A stretch of 64,000 nucleotides of DNA. Origin: an uncultured Opitutia bacterium (lineage in GTDB: Bacteria > Verrucomicrobiota > Verrucomicrobiia > Opitutales > Opitutaceae). The position numbers were made by a program, and so were the translations under genes. Below the pieces are notes generated by a model. The model was not told the origin of the DNA, did no database searches, and worked only from the letters and a program-made list of their open reading frames with translations. The stretch is from positions 1 through 64,000 of the forward strand of contig CAIPAH010000004.1 of assembly GCA_903862955.1 (NCBI GenBank), given 5' to 3'. Shown here piece after piece: positions 16,283 to 25,264 of this stretch (position 1 is its first letter; the number at the start of each line of letters is the position of its first letter).

Positions 16283-17094
16283 CGCTTACAGCTTCTCTGC
16301 CTCACCGCCTCGAACAGTGTGATGATCGTGGCCATCGCGACGTTCAATGAATCCGCCTGACCGGCCATGGGGATGCGCACCGGCAGGTCGGAGTTTTTCA
16401 GCCAGAACTCGCTCAACCCATACTGCTCGCTGCCCATGATCACCGCGAGCGGTCCACGCAAATCGGCCGCCGTGTAGAGTGTCTCCGCCGCCGGCGTGGT
16501 GGCGACGGTGCGGATCTTCTTTCCCACCAGCCAAGCGTGCACCTGCGCGCTCTCGGCGACGACCAGCGGCACGGAGAATAGCACACCTGTCGAGGCGCGC
16601 ACGACGTTCGGATTGAAAATGTCCGTCACTGGGTCGCACACGATCACCGCATCGCACCCTGCGGCGTCCGCGCTGCGCAGGATCGTGCCGAGGTTGCCCG
16701 GCTTCTCGATCGCCTCGACCACGAGGAGAAACGGCGCCGCGGGCAAGGCCAGCTCCTCCAGCGTGCGCCGCCACTGCGGCGCGACCGCCAGCAAACCGTC
16801 CGGCCGCTCGCGGTAGGCCACCTTGGCGAAGGTGTCCTTCGTCAGCTCAAACACCTGCGCCCCCGCCGTCCGTGCTTGTTCGATCAGCGCCGGCTCGTTT
16901 TCGCCGAGAAACCACTCCGGCGAGAAATACAGCTCGGTCAGCCGCACCGACTTCTCGAGCGCCCGCCGGATCTCGCGGTAGCCTTCGACGAGGAACACCC
17001 CCGCCTCGTCGCGCGGCCGCCGGTCGCGCAGCTTCACCAGCTGCTTCACGCGCGGATTCTGGAGACTGGTGATCTTCTCAGGGGGATTGGCCAC
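16279..17094 (-). CDS. TrmH/SpoU-family RNA 2'-O-methyltransferase
   Basis: A 271-residue SPOUT methyltransferase acting on rRNA or tRNA ribose. An N-terminal substrate-binding domain begins ITSLQNPRVKQLVKL. The three SpoU motifs are present: EKPGNLGTILRSADA, then IMGSEQYGLSE and IPMAGQADSLNVAMA. The start is GTG at 17094; an in-frame TGA lies two codons upstream and no other start precedes the conserved domain, so this GTG is nearly forced. It lies in a palindromic repeat arm. Target nucleotide unknown. Confidence 0.9.
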   Translation of the reverse strand: MANPPEKITSLQNPRVKQLVKLRDRRPRDEAGVFLVEGYREIRRALEKSVRLTELYFSPEWFLGENEPALIEQARTAGAQVFELTKDTFAKVAYRERPDGLLAVAPQWRRTLEELALPAAPFLLVVEAIEKPGNLGTILRSADAAGCDAVIVCDPVTDIFNPNVVRASTGVLFSVPLVVAESAQVHAWLVGKKIRTVATTPAAETLYTAADLRGPLAVIMGSEQYGLSEFWLKNSDLPVRIPMAGQADSLNVAMATIITLFEAVRQRSCKR

Positions 17095-17170
17095 AAAGAG
17101 TCACTAAGAGACACAAAAAGGATTGGGAACCCTTTGTTTTTGTGACCTTTTGTGCCTCTTCGTGGCCAAA
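17087..17170. repeat. Inverted repeat carrying the starts of two divergent genes
   Basis: The left arm begins TTGGCCACAAAGAG (17087-17100) and the right arm ends CTCTTCGTGGCCAAA (17156-17170), with A/T-rich runs in between. Each arm contains the word GTGGCCAA in the direction of transcription, and each GTG serves as a start codon: 17094 on the minus strand and 17162 on the plus strand. The element is related to that at 10738-10900. Both promoters must lie in fewer than 70 bases. Confidence 0.75.
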
Positions 17171-18439
17171 AAGAAATCCAACGACCTCCCGTTCCCGTAT
17201 CACACCGAGCTCGAACTCGAGATTGCCACGCTCACCAACCTCGGCTCCGGCCTGGGCCGCGTCGCCCTGCCCGGCGAGTCCGAAGCCAAGTGGGTGATCA
17301 TGGTGCCGTTCGCCCTCCCGGGCGAACGCGTGCGCGTGCGAATTTTTCGCAACCACAAGAATTTCTCCGAGGCTGACCTCGTGAAGGTCCTCACGCCGTC
17401 GCCCGCCCGCGTCGCCGCCCCGTGTCCGCTCTTCGGTCGCTGCGGCGGCTGCCAATACCAGCACTTCGCGTATCCCGAACAGCTCACTTGGAAACAGCGC
17501 CAGGTCGCCGAACTCCTCCAGCACATGGCCGGCGTCACCTTCGCCGTCGCCCCCGTCATCGCTTCACCCCGCGAATTCGGCTACCGCTCGAAGATCACGC
17601 CGCATTTCAACCCGCCTTCGCCGAGGCTGCGGCGGACGGGTCCGCCGATCGAAAACGGCGCCGTTGAGGTCGGCGACATGCCGATTGGGTTTCTCCGCCA
17701 GGGGACGCGCTTCGACATCCTCGACGTGCCGCAATGCCCCATCGCCACGCCCGCCATCAATCAGCGGCTCACCGTCGTGCGCGCGGAGACGCTGGCCCGG
17801 CGGGAGACGTTCACGCGCGGCGGCACGCTGCTGCTCCGCGAGGCGAGCGGCGTGGTGACCACCGACTACGACGCCATCATCACCGAGACCGTCGGCGACC
17901 TGAAACTGCGCTTCCTCGCCCGCGATTTCTTCCAGAACAACCCGTTCATCCTGCCGGCCTTCACCGGCTACGTCCGCAGCCAGGCCGCGGCCAGCGGCGC
18001 GCGCTTCCTCGTCGACGCCTACTGCGGCAGCGGCCTGTTCGCGCTGACCGCCGCGCCCGCGTTCGAACGCGTGGCCGGCATCGAGCTCAGCGCCAGCAGC
18101 ATCGCCTTCGCGAAGGAAAACGCTGCCGCCAACGGCATCGCCAACGCCTCGTTTCAAGCCGGCGACGCCTCCGCCATCTTCCAAGGGCTCACGTTCCCCG
18201 CCGCCGACACGGCCGTGATCATCGATCCGCCGCGCAAGGGTTGCGACGCCGCGTTCCTCACCCAGCTGTTCGCCTTCGGGCCCCGCGCGGTGGTTTACGT
18301 CTCCTGCGACCCCGCGACGCAGATGCGCGATCTCAAGGAGTTTCTCGCCGCCGGCTACGCGCTCACCGCCGTCCAGCCTTTCGACCTTTTCCCGCAAACC
18401 CGCCACCTCGAGTGCGTGATCACGCTGCGCCGCCCCTGA
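17162..18439 (+). CDS. TrmA/RlmD-type (uracil-5) RNA methyltransferase
   Basis: A 425-residue SAM-dependent enzyme methylating C5 of uridine in RNA. An N-terminal TRAM-like beta domain (about 10-70) precedes an iron-sulfur motif CPLFGRCGGC (C-x5-C-x2-C). The methyltransferase core shows DAYCGSGLFAL, then IDPPRKGCD and the catalytic VSCDPATQ. A short insert with PPSPRLRRTGPPIEN lies in the central region. GTG at 17162 is preferred since upstream TTG starts fall in repeat sequence and add a Cys/Leu-rich non-homologous tail. Whether it modifies 23S rRNA or tRNA is open. Confidence 0.9.
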   Translation: MAKKKSNDLPFPYHTELELEIATLTNLGSGLGRVALPGESEAKWVIMVPFALPGERVRVRIFRNHKNFSEADLVKVLTPSPARVAAPCPLFGRCGGCQYQHFAYPEQLTWKQRQVAELLQHMAGVTFAVAPVIASPREFGYRSKITPHFNPPSPRLRRTGPPIENGAVEVGDMPIGFLRQGTRFDILDVPQCPIATPAINQRLTVVRAETLARRETFTRGGTLLLREASGVVTTDYDAIITETVGDLKLRFLARDFFQNNPFILPAFTGYVRSQAAASGARFLVDAYCGSGLFALTAAPAFERVAGIELSASSIAFAKENAAANGIANASFQAGDASAIFQGLTFPAADTAVIIDPPRKGCDAAFLTQLFAFGPRAVVYVSCDPATQMRDLKEFLAAGYALTAVQPFDLFPQTRHLECVITLRRP

Positions 18440-18497
18440 CCGGGTCCGTTTCGCGGATTGTCAACCGGGCCGGTTTTTCCAACGTTTCCCTCCAGTC

Positions 18498-20702
18498 ATG
18501 TCCAACCCCATCGCCGCCCCCCATAATTGGAATTTCTTCCGCCTCGGCGGACTCGACCAGGTTGCCCTGACGACCACCGAGGACCTGCTCGCACTGGACC
18601 GGCTCGACCAGAAGCTCTGGGTCGCCCTGTCCTGCCCCGTCAAGGGTCTCGAACTGGATGAAAAGACCCTCGCGCTGATCGATTCCGACGGGGACGGCCA
18701 CATCCGCGTGCCGGAACTCATCGCCGCCGTGAACTGGGCCGCCAGCCGCTTGAAGAATCCCGCCACGCTGCTGCAGGGCGCCGAGTCCCTGCCGCTGGAC
18801 GCGATCGACGACACCACGACGGACGGCAAGACGATCCTGGCCTGCGCCAAGCAGATCCTCGCCAGCCTCGGCAAGTCCGGCGCGGGCAGCATTTTCGTTT
18901 CCGCCACCGCGGACACGTCAAAGCTCTTCACCGCCAGCCCGCTCAACGGCGACGGCGTGATCCCGCCCGACGCCACCACCGATCCCGATGCGCAGGCCCT
19001 GATCCGCGACATCATCGCGTGTCTCGGCGGAACCGCCGACCGGACCGGCTCCATCGGCGTCACCGCCAAACAGGTTGAGACATTCTACACCGAACTCGCC
19101 GCCCACGTCGCGTGGCTGGAAAAGAGCGCCGCGAAGGACATCGCCGTGCTCGGCGCCGACACCGGCACCGCCTGCAACGCCCTGGGCGCCGTCCGCGCCA
19201 AGGTGGACGATTATTTCACCCGCGGCCGGCTCGCGGCCTATGACAGCCGCGCGCTCCTCGCCCTCAACCGCCAGGAAAGCGAATACCTCGCCATCGCCGC
19301 GAAGGACCTGAAGATCACCGCCGAGGAAATCGCCGGCTTCCCGCTGGCACGCATCGAGGCCAACCGCCCGCTGCCGCTGCTGGCCGGCGTCAACCCCGCC
19401 TGGTCCGCCGCCCTCGCCACGCTGCACTCCGCCGTGGTCACGCGCGTTTATGGCGCCGACAAGACCTCGCTCACGGAAGCCGAGTGGCTCGACCTCAACG
19501 CGAAATTCGCGCCTTACGAAACCTGGCTGACCGGCAAGGCCGGCTCCGTCGTCGAGAAGCTCGGCCTCGAACGTGCCCGCACGCTGCTCGGCGGCCAGGG
19601 TCGCGCCGTGCTCACCAGCCTCCTTGCGCAGGACGAGGCCCTCGCGCCGGAGTTCAACGCGATCTCCGCCGTTGACCGTCTCGTCCGGTATCACCGCGAC
19701 CTGAGCGCGCTGCTCCACAATTTCGTCAACTTTTCCGACTTCTACGCCGGCGGCGACAAGCTGGGCATTTTCCAGGCCGGGACGCTCTATCTCGACAACC
19801 GCTCCTGCAAACTCTGCATCCGCGTCGACGACCCGTCGACTCACGCCATCCTCGCCACCACGAGCAAGGCCTACATCACGTATCTGGAATGCAAGCGCGC
19901 CGGGGCCCAGTCCATGAAGCTGGCCGCCTGCTTCACGCAGGGCGACAGCGATTACCTCTTCGTCGGGCGCAATGGCGTGTTCTACGACCGGCAGGGACAG
20001 GACTGGGACGCCACGATCACCAAGATCGTCGATAATCCCATCAGCCTGCGCCAGGCGTTTTGGTCGCCGTATAAGAAATTAATCCGCATGATTGAGGAAC
20101 AGGTCGCGAAGCGCGCGGCCGCCGCCGATGCGGAGGCCAATCTCAAGATGGTCGCTGCCGCGGACGGCCAGCCCGCCGCCGCGCCCGCCGCACCGAGAAG
20201 AATCGACGTCGGCACTGTGGCCGCCTTGGGCGTGGCCGTGGGCGCCATTGGCGGCGCGCTCGCCACCCTCGCCACGGGCCTCGCCCGGCTCGAGCCCTGG
20301 CAGCTGCCCCTCGTGCTCGTCGTGCTCATGCTCGCGATCTCGCTGCCGGCGGTCATCATCGCGGCGATCAAACTCAATCAGCGCACCATCGGCCCGCTCC
20401 TCGAGGCCAACGGTTGGGCCATCAACGGCCGCGTGCACATCAACATCCCGTTCGGCACCGCTCTCACCGCCCGCGCAACCTTGCCGGCCGGCTCCCGCCG
20501 CACCCTCACGGACCCCTACGCCGACAAGTCCGCCGCCAACCGCCGCCGGACGTGGTTTTTCATCGTCGTGGTCATCCTCGCCGCCGTCGTCACCGCCAAG
20601 CTTCTCCACACCTGGCCCTTTGCCACATCCGCGGCCGCTCCCGCGCCGGCACCCGTCGAAAAGCCCGCCGCTGTCGCGCCCGCCGCGCTGCCCAAGAAGT
20701 GA
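18498..20702 (+). CDS. Large EF-hand-containing membrane protein of unknown function
   Basis: A 734-residue protein I do not recognise as a characterised family. Near residues 50-70 it has an EF-hand-like loop DSDGDGHIRVPEL; a second possible loop is NGDGVIPPDA (about 150-160). The long middle part (about 170-530) is soluble, Ala-rich and apparently alpha-helical. A hydrophobic pair of helices lies around 575-625, another helix near 690-710, and the tail is Ala/Pro-rich. No signal peptide is evident, so most of the protein is probably cytosolic with a C-terminal anchor. It stands alone, with a hairpin after the stop. Confidence 0.8.
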   Translation: MSNPIAAPHNWNFFRLGGLDQVALTTTEDLLALDRLDQKLWVALSCPVKGLELDEKTLALIDSDGDGHIRVPELIAAVNWAASRLKNPATLLQGAESLPLDAIDDTTTDGKTILACAKQILASLGKSGAGSIFVSATADTSKLFTASPLNGDGVIPPDATTDPDAQALIRDIIACLGGTADRTGSIGVTAKQVETFYTELAAHVAWLEKSAAKDIAVLGADTGTACNALGAVRAKVDDYFTRGRLAAYDSRALLALNRQESEYLAIAAKDLKITAEEIAGFPLARIEANRPLPLLAGVNPAWSAALATLHSAVVTRVYGADKTSLTEAEWLDLNAKFAPYETWLTGKAGSVVEKLGLERARTLLGGQGRAVLTSLLAQDEALAPEFNAISAVDRLVRYHRDLSALLHNFVNFSDFYAGGDKLGIFQAGTLYLDNRSCKLCIRVDDPSTHAILATTSKAYITYLECKRAGAQSMKLAACFTQGDSDYLFVGRNGVFYDRQGQDWDATITKIVDNPISLRQAFWSPYKKLIRMIEEQVAKRAAAADAEANLKMVAAADGQPAAAPAAPRRIDVGTVAALGVAVGAIGGALATLATGLARLEPWQLPLVLVVLMLAISLPAVIIAAIKLNQRTIGPLLEANGWAINGRVHINIPFGTALTARATLPAGSRRTLTDPYADKSAANRRRTWFFIVVVILAAVVTAKLLHTWPFATSAAAPAPAPVEKPAAVAPAALPKK

Positions 20703-20712
20703 TCGAAGGTCG

Positions 20713-20734
20713 GGCGCGTTATCCCTAACGCGCC
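20713..20734. terminator. Hairpin between convergent genes
   Basis: GGCGCGTTA (20713-20721) pairs perfectly with TAACGCGCC (20726-20734) around the loop TCCC. It lies 10 bases after the upstream stop and between convergent genes. No T tract follows, so it is either a factor-assisted bidirectional terminator or a small repeat. Confidence 0.5.
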
Positions 20735-20747
20735 GCTCCGTGGCCGC

Positions 20748-21503
20748 CTACCGGTATTCCACCCACTCGGGCGCGGAATACTGTTCCGTCAACCCGCTGA
20801 CTTCGTCCTCGTTCAGCTCGGGCCACGGCACCGGCTCAGCCGTCGCGCCCAACTGCAGGGCCAGCCTCGCGGTGAAGTCATCCTGAAACCGGTCCCAATC
20901 CACCGCCAGGCCCGCCGTCCCCGGGCCCATGGCGGGCAGGCTCGCCGCCGGACGCCAGATCGAGCCTTGGAACAGCAGGCCGTGCTTGTTCCGTTTCTGC
21001 GCCGCCCCGGCGATCTTTTCGCCCGTGGTTTCATGCACAACGTCGTAAATTTCCGCGCGCTGGAAACAAATTCCCTCCTTCGCTGAAGCTTCGGAGGGCA
21101 GGCCCTCTGGCATTTCCGCGGGCGGCTTGAGCCGCGCCGGGACACCCTGCGACTGGAGCGCTTCAGCGAGCGCCTCGTGGACCGCGCGGTAACTCTGCGT
21201 CGCCCGCATTTCCTCCAGCGGATGCCCGCGCGGGATTACGAGCGCGAAGGTCCAATCCTGGCGGTGATCGACGATGCCTCCTCCCGTCGGGCGACGGCAG
21301 AGCTCGAATGGCGGCTCCGCGGGCAAAAGCTCGCGCACCGCCGCGATCTTTTGCGCGTAACCAAACGTGAAGGCCGGCCCGCGCCAGCCATAGTGCCGGA
21401 AACGCGGCGTCCCCGCCCGCGGGTAGCGCTGCAGCAGCAGAAAATCGATCGCCATGTTTTCCGCCGCGCCCGCCGTGCGCGAAGGCAGGATTTCGAGGAC
21501 CAT
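20748..21503 (-). CDS. Lipoate-protein ligase A-like protein (BPL/LPL fold)
   Basis: A 251-residue protein of the biotin/lipoate ligase fold. It shows the family lipoyl-binding motif RRPTGGGIVDHRQDWTF and the lysine segment EKIAGAAQKRNKHGLLFQGSI. Members attach lipoate or octanoate to carrier proteins; some transfer octanoyl groups (LipM type). The residue set fits either use. The next gene upstream on the strand is a histidine kinase 28 bases away, so it may be the last gene of the pdxH-kinase run. Confidence 0.8.
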   Translation of the reverse strand: MVLEILPSRTAGAAENMAIDFLLLQRYPRAGTPRFRHYGWRGPAFTFGYAQKIAAVRELLPAEPPFELCRRPTGGGIVDHRQDWTFALVIPRGHPLEEMRATQSYRAVHEALAEALQSQGVPARLKPPAEMPEGLPSEASAKEGICFQRAEIYDVVHETTGEKIAGAAQKRNKHGLLFQGSIWRPAASLPAMGPGTAGLAVDWDRFQDDFTARLALQLGATAEPVPWPELNEDEVSGLTEQYSAPEWVEYR

Positions 21504-21531
21504 GGTGGAATCTCCCGCGTCGGCCCGCGGC

Positions 21532-23073
21532 CTACGCGTCCAGCAGCGCGCGCACCCGTTTCAGCAGTTCACTCAGCGCGTAGGGTTTGGGCAGATAGGC
21601 GCAGTTGCGCGGCTTGAGCCACGCGGGCGGAGTCACGCTCTCGCGGGCCGCGGTGCACAGGATTTTTAAGCGGGGATGGGCGGCGTGCAGCGTGCGCGCC
21701 AGCGTGCTGCCGTCGCCCGCCAGGTTGGAAATCTGCAGCTGCACCGGTTTGGGGAGGGTGCGGGTCTCGCGCGCGGCGGCGGCGGGATTGGGCACGGCGA
21801 TGACGCGATAGCCGTCGGCGGTCAGGATGCCGGTGACCATCTTGCGGACGACTTCGTCGTCCTCCACAAGGAGAACCGTCTCGTGCCCGCGCGTGGAGGG
21901 CAGGGGCTCGATTCCTTGCGAACTCTCGTGGTCGGACGCCGGCTCGCGGGTTTCCGGCAGTAATATTTCAAATTTAGCCCCGGCGCGCGGGGCGCTCTTC
22001 ACGTTGATGAACCCGCCGCTCTGCTGCACCACGCCGTAAACCAACGAGAGCCCCAGGCCCGTGCCTTCGCCCTCGGGCTTCGTGGTGAAAAACGGTTCGA
22101 ACAACTGCTGCTTGGTTGCGGCATCCATGCCGATGCCGTTGTCGCTCACGCTCAGGCAGACGTAATTTCCCGGCGGCGCATCCGTCGCCCGGCGGTTGAG
22201 TCCCGTCCGGATCTTCCGGCGGGCGGTCCGAATCACCACCCGCCCGTTGGCGCGCAGCGCGTCGCGGGCGTTGAGCACGAGGTTGAGCAGCACCTGCTGG
22301 AACTGCGCGGGATTCGTGCGCACGCGACCGATGGTCTTGTCCAGCGCGAGTTCCAGGCGGCCTTTTTCGTCGAGCAGCCGCGCGAGGATCTCGGCGTTGC
22401 TCTGCACGAACTGGTTCAGGTTGATGACCCGCGCCCGCAGCGGCTCCCGGCGGCCAAAGGCCAGCAGCTGGCGCGTGAGCGCCGCCGCCTTTTGCCCCGC
22501 GCGGTGAATGAACTCGATGCCCTTCTGCGCCCGCGGGTTGTCTGCAAGTTCGTGCGCGAGGATCTGGCTGTACCCGTTGATGACGGACAGCAGGTTGTTG
22601 AAGTCATGCGCCACGCCGCCGGCGAGCCGCCCCACCGCGTCGAGTCGCTGCGCGTGCACCAACGCCTCCTGCAGACGGCGCTTGGCGGTGGTGTCGCGGT
22701 AGCTCGCCACGACGTGCGCCGGCCGTCCCGCGGCCACGGGGATCACGCTGTAATTCCACGCCGCATGGATCGTGCTGCCGTTTTTCCGCCGCAAAAAACC
22801 CTCTCCGGCAAAGGACTGTCCCGGCCGCGCAGTCTTCTGCCACTGCATGATCTTTTTCACGTCGGCCTTCACGCTGTGTAGTAAGCCATGCCGGCGACCC
22901 CGCAGCGATCCCGCCGCATAGCCCGTCATCGCGCCAAACTCCGCGTTGGCGAAGAGTATCTCCAGTCCGTCCGGGCCGCGACCAAGCCGCGCGATAAACG
23001 TCCCTTGATCCTGCGCCCGGAGCGCATCCGCCAGCAGGCTGTCGGGCAGGGACGGAATGGCGGCTTTTTTCAC
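21532..23073 (-). CDS. Hybrid PAS sensor histidine kinase with degenerate receiver
   Basis: A 513-residue cytosolic kinase. A PAS domain covers about 20-130, the phospho-His is H156 in GGVAHDFNNLL, and the ATPase domain (255-375) has DNGIGMD and GTGLGLS. A receiver follows at about 397-513. Its acidic pair (D405, D406), Thr474 and Lys496 are kept, but where the phospho-accepting Asp should be (around 448) the sequence is LQISNLAGDG, with no Asp in place. The receiver is therefore likely a non-phosphorylated module. The GTG start at 23073 overlaps the pdxH stop by 4 bases. No membrane segment is seen. Confidence 0.88.
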   Translation of the reverse strand: MKKAAIPSLPDSLLADALRAQDQGTFIARLGRGPDGLEILFANAEFGAMTGYAAGSLRGRRHGLLHSVKADVKKIMQWQKTARPGQSFAGEGFLRRKNGSTIHAAWNYSVIPVAAGRPAHVVASYRDTTAKRRLQEALVHAQRLDAVGRLAGGVAHDFNNLLSVINGYSQILAHELADNPRAQKGIEFIHRAGQKAAALTRQLLAFGRREPLRARVINLNQFVQSNAEILARLLDEKGRLELALDKTIGRVRTNPAQFQQVLLNLVLNARDALRANGRVVIRTARRKIRTGLNRRATDAPPGNYVCLSVSDNGIGMDAATKQQLFEPFFTTKPEGEGTGLGLSLVYGVVQQSGGFINVKSAPRAGAKFEILLPETREPASDHESSQGIEPLPSTRGHETVLLVEDDEVVRKMVTGILTADGYRVIAVPNPAAAARETRTLPKPVQLQISNLAGDGSTLARTLHAAHPRLKILCTAARESVTPPAWLKPRNCAYLPKPYALSELLKRVRALLDA

Positions 23074-23708
23074 GGTGCGAGACGCTCGACCGACCAGCTG
23101 CCATCGGTCGCGCGGCGATACCGCAGCCGGTCATGCAGCCGGCTGCGCCGGCCCTGCCAGAATTCGACCGTCTCCGGCGCGACGCGAAATCCGCCCCAGT
23201 GCGGCGGCAGTGGCACCGGCTGGCCGGCGTATTTCTTTTCCAAATCCTTCATCGCCTCTTCCAGCGCCTTGCGGTTGGGGATGATCGTGCTCTGCGCCGA
23301 CGCCCACGCCGCCAGCTGGCTCGCGAGCGGGCGGCTGTGAAAATAGTTTTCCGATTCCTCGCGCGGCACCTTCGTCACCAGGCCCTCGACAATCACCTGC
23401 CGCTCGAAGGCGAACCACGGGAACACGAGCGAAGCCCGCGGGTTGACCTCGAGCTCGCGGCCCTTGCGGCTCTCGTAGCTGGTGAAAAACACGAAGCCGC
23501 GGCCATCGACGCCCTTGAGCAGCACCGCGCGCGCGGACGGACGTGCGTCGCGCGTCGCGGTGGCGAGGATCATCGCGTTGGGTTCGACGAGCTTCGATGC
23601 CTCCGCTTCCTGGAACCACTTTTCAAACTGCCGGAACGGATCACGCGCGAGGTCCTTTTCGGCCAGTCCGGCCAGCGAATAGTCTTTTCTGAGGTCGGCC
23701 AGGGGCAT
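23070..23708 (-). CDS. pdxH: Pyridoxamine 5'-phosphate oxidase
   Basis: A 212-residue FMN enzyme that oxidises pyridoxine or pyridoxamine 5'-phosphate to pyridoxal 5'-phosphate. Conserved pieces are MILATATRDARPSARAVLLKG, then FFTSYESRKGREL and the PLP-binding C-terminus EFWQGRRSRLHDRLRY. Length is normal. The stop overlaps the start of the histidine kinase gene, an unusual partner for vitamin B6 synthesis. Confidence 0.95.
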   Translation of the reverse strand: MPLADLRKDYSLAGLAEKDLARDPFRQFEKWFQEAEASKLVEPNAMILATATRDARPSARAVLLKGVDGRGFVFFTSYESRKGRELEVNPRASLVFPWFAFERQVIVEGLVTKVPREESENYFHSRPLASQLAAWASAQSTIIPNRKALEEAMKDLEKKYAGQPVPLPPHWGGFRVAPETVEFWQGRRSRLHDRLRYRRATDGSWSVERLAP

Positions 23709-23751
23709 GGTGTGCCGCCACCGTGGGCTCGCGCAGGCAGGCTGTCAAAAA

Positions 23752-24243
23752 TCATCTCGTCAGCGCGCCAATCCACCCCGCCGCAGCCGGAAATTCCCGC
23801 GTCAGCGCCGCGCGCGAGCCCAGTTCGAACTCCCGCTCGTCCCACGCAGGCGTCAGTGTGCACCCGAGCAGCGCCCAGCCGCGCGGGTTTGGGCCGGGCG
23901 CAATCCGCGCCCCCTGCCACACGCCGCCCGGCACGACTAGCTGCGACACCTCCCTCGCCTCCATTTCCAAGCCCAGTCGTGTCACGAGTTCCCCGCGCGT
24001 GGCCAGATCGAGCTGCACGTGTTCCACCGGGTCGCCGGAATAGAAATGCCACAATTCCTCCGCCGGCAGCCGGTGCAGCGCGGAGAAATCACCCGGCATG
24101 AGCAGGAACCAGATCGCCGAACCCGCCGCGCGCCCGTTCGCCAGCTGCGTCGAGCTCACCCACGTCTGCCGGAAAAATCCGCCCTCCCGCGGCAGCGGCG
24201 CGAGCCCGAGTTGCGCAATAATCTTCTCCGCCTCTGCGTTCAT
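23752..24243 (-). CDS. Cupin-fold protein (DUF985/cupin_5 type)
   Basis: A 163-residue protein starting at the ATG at 24243; longer frames upstream run through repeat sequence and are not credible. It shows the family order EGGFFRQTW, AIWFLLMPGDFSALHRLPAEELWHFYSGDPVE and GCTLTPAWDEREFELG. The His and Glu residues in HRLPAEELWHFY can form a metal or ligand site in a cupin barrel. Known relatives include yeast YML079-like proteins of unclear activity. It probably starts the run of minus-strand genes that includes pdxH. Confidence 0.8.
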   Translation of the reverse strand: MNAEAEKIIAQLGLAPLPREGGFFRQTWVSSTQLANGRAAGSAIWFLLMPGDFSALHRLPAEELWHFYSGDPVEHVQLDLATRGELVTRLGLEMEAREVSQLVVPGGVWQGARIAPGPNPRGWALLGCTLTPAWDEREFELGSRAALTREFPAAAGWIGALTR

Positions 24244-24324
24244 GCCGGCAGCCAAACACGGACGGCGGCAGAGCAACAGTCCGGAAAAATTAAGCAGGCC
24301 CGCCCCAGCCCGGGTGGTTTTGGG

Positions 24325-24402
24325 GTGGTCGTCGATTTCCACATCGACGACTGACGGCGGTCTGCGATCGGCTCTGTCGTCGATCTGGAAATCGACGACC
24401 AC
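24325..24402. repeat. 26-base inverted repeat with nested hairpins
   Basis: Arms at 24325-24350 and 24377-24402 match in 25 of 26 positions. Each arm is itself a hairpin (TCGTCGAT and ATCGACGA around a short loop), so the element could fold in two ways, like REP/BIME elements. It lies between the divergent cupin and TSUP genes, in the space where both promoters must be. Confidence 0.75.
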
Positions 24403-24453
24403 CCGCTAAGTTTCCGCGCTTCCGTTCCTCCGCGTTTCCGCGATCCTCCCGCG

Positions 24454-25212
24454 ATGCATTTTGCCCCGTGGATCTACGCGCTGCTCTTCCTCTGCGGCTT
24501 GGTGGCTGGCGTCGCGGATTCGATCGCGGGCGGTGGCGGGCTGATTGCGCTGCCGGTGCTGCTGTCGCTGGGTTTGCCCGTGCCCGTCGCGCTCGGCACG
24601 AACAAGCTCCAGTCCATGTGTGGTGTCGCCTCCGCCGCCTGGACTTACGCCCGCCGGGGCATGGTCGATTTTCGCGCGGGCCGCCTTGGGATCGCTGCCA
24701 CCCTCGTGGGCGCGGTCGCCGGGGTGCTGACGGTCCAGCACACCGACACCCACCTGCTTTCCCGCCTCATCCCCTGGCTGCTGCTCCTGATCCTGCTCTA
24801 CACGCTCTTTCGCCCCGCCGTGGGCGAGCAGGACCAGCCGCCGCGGATGCGGGCCGACGTATTTTTCGTCGTGTTCGGCCTGGTGCTCGGGTTCTACGAC
24901 GGCTTCTTCGGACCCGGGGCCGGCTCGTTCTGGGCCATTTCGCTGATCATCGGGCTGGGTCAGAATTTCGCCAAGGCGACCGCCTACACCAAGATCATGA
25001 ACCTCGTGAGCAACACCGTCGCCGTGGTGCTGTTTGGCGTGGTTGGCCTCATCAATTACCCGGCCGCCATCGCCATGGGTGCGGGCCAGATCATCGGCGG
25101 CCGGTTGGGCTCGGGATTGGTGGTCAAAAGGGGCGCCCGGTTCGTGCGGCCTATATTTCTTGTTGTTGTCAGCCTGACACTTGTGAGATTACTGTGGTTA
25201 AGTTACCGCTGA
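24454..25212 (+). CDS. TSUP-family permease (TauE/SafE/YfcA)
   Basis: A 252-residue inner-membrane protein with about 8 hydrophobic helices. The two family repeats are visible: GVADSIAGGGGLIALPVLL with GTNKLQS, and GFYDGFFGPGAGSFWAI with ATAYTKIMNLVSN. TSUP proteins move sulfite, sulfoacetate or other small organosulfur anions; the substrate here is unknown. It is followed 52 bases later by the M20 peptidase gene. Confidence 0.9.
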   Translation: MHFAPWIYALLFLCGLVAGVADSIAGGGGLIALPVLLSLGLPVPVALGTNKLQSMCGVASAAWTYARRGMVDFRAGRLGIAATLVGAVAGVLTVQHTDTHLLSRLIPWLLLLILLYTLFRPAVGEQDQPPRMRADVFFVVFGLVLGFYDGFFGPGAGSFWAISLIIGLGQNFAKATAYTKIMNLVSNTVAVVLFGVVGLINYPAAIAMGAGQIIGGRLGSGLVVKRGARFVRPIFLVVVSLTLVRLLWLSYR

Positions 25213-25264
25213 GGAGCTTTTGGCTTCGGCTGGACGCGTCCGTGTGTAGGCTGGGGTTATCCTC

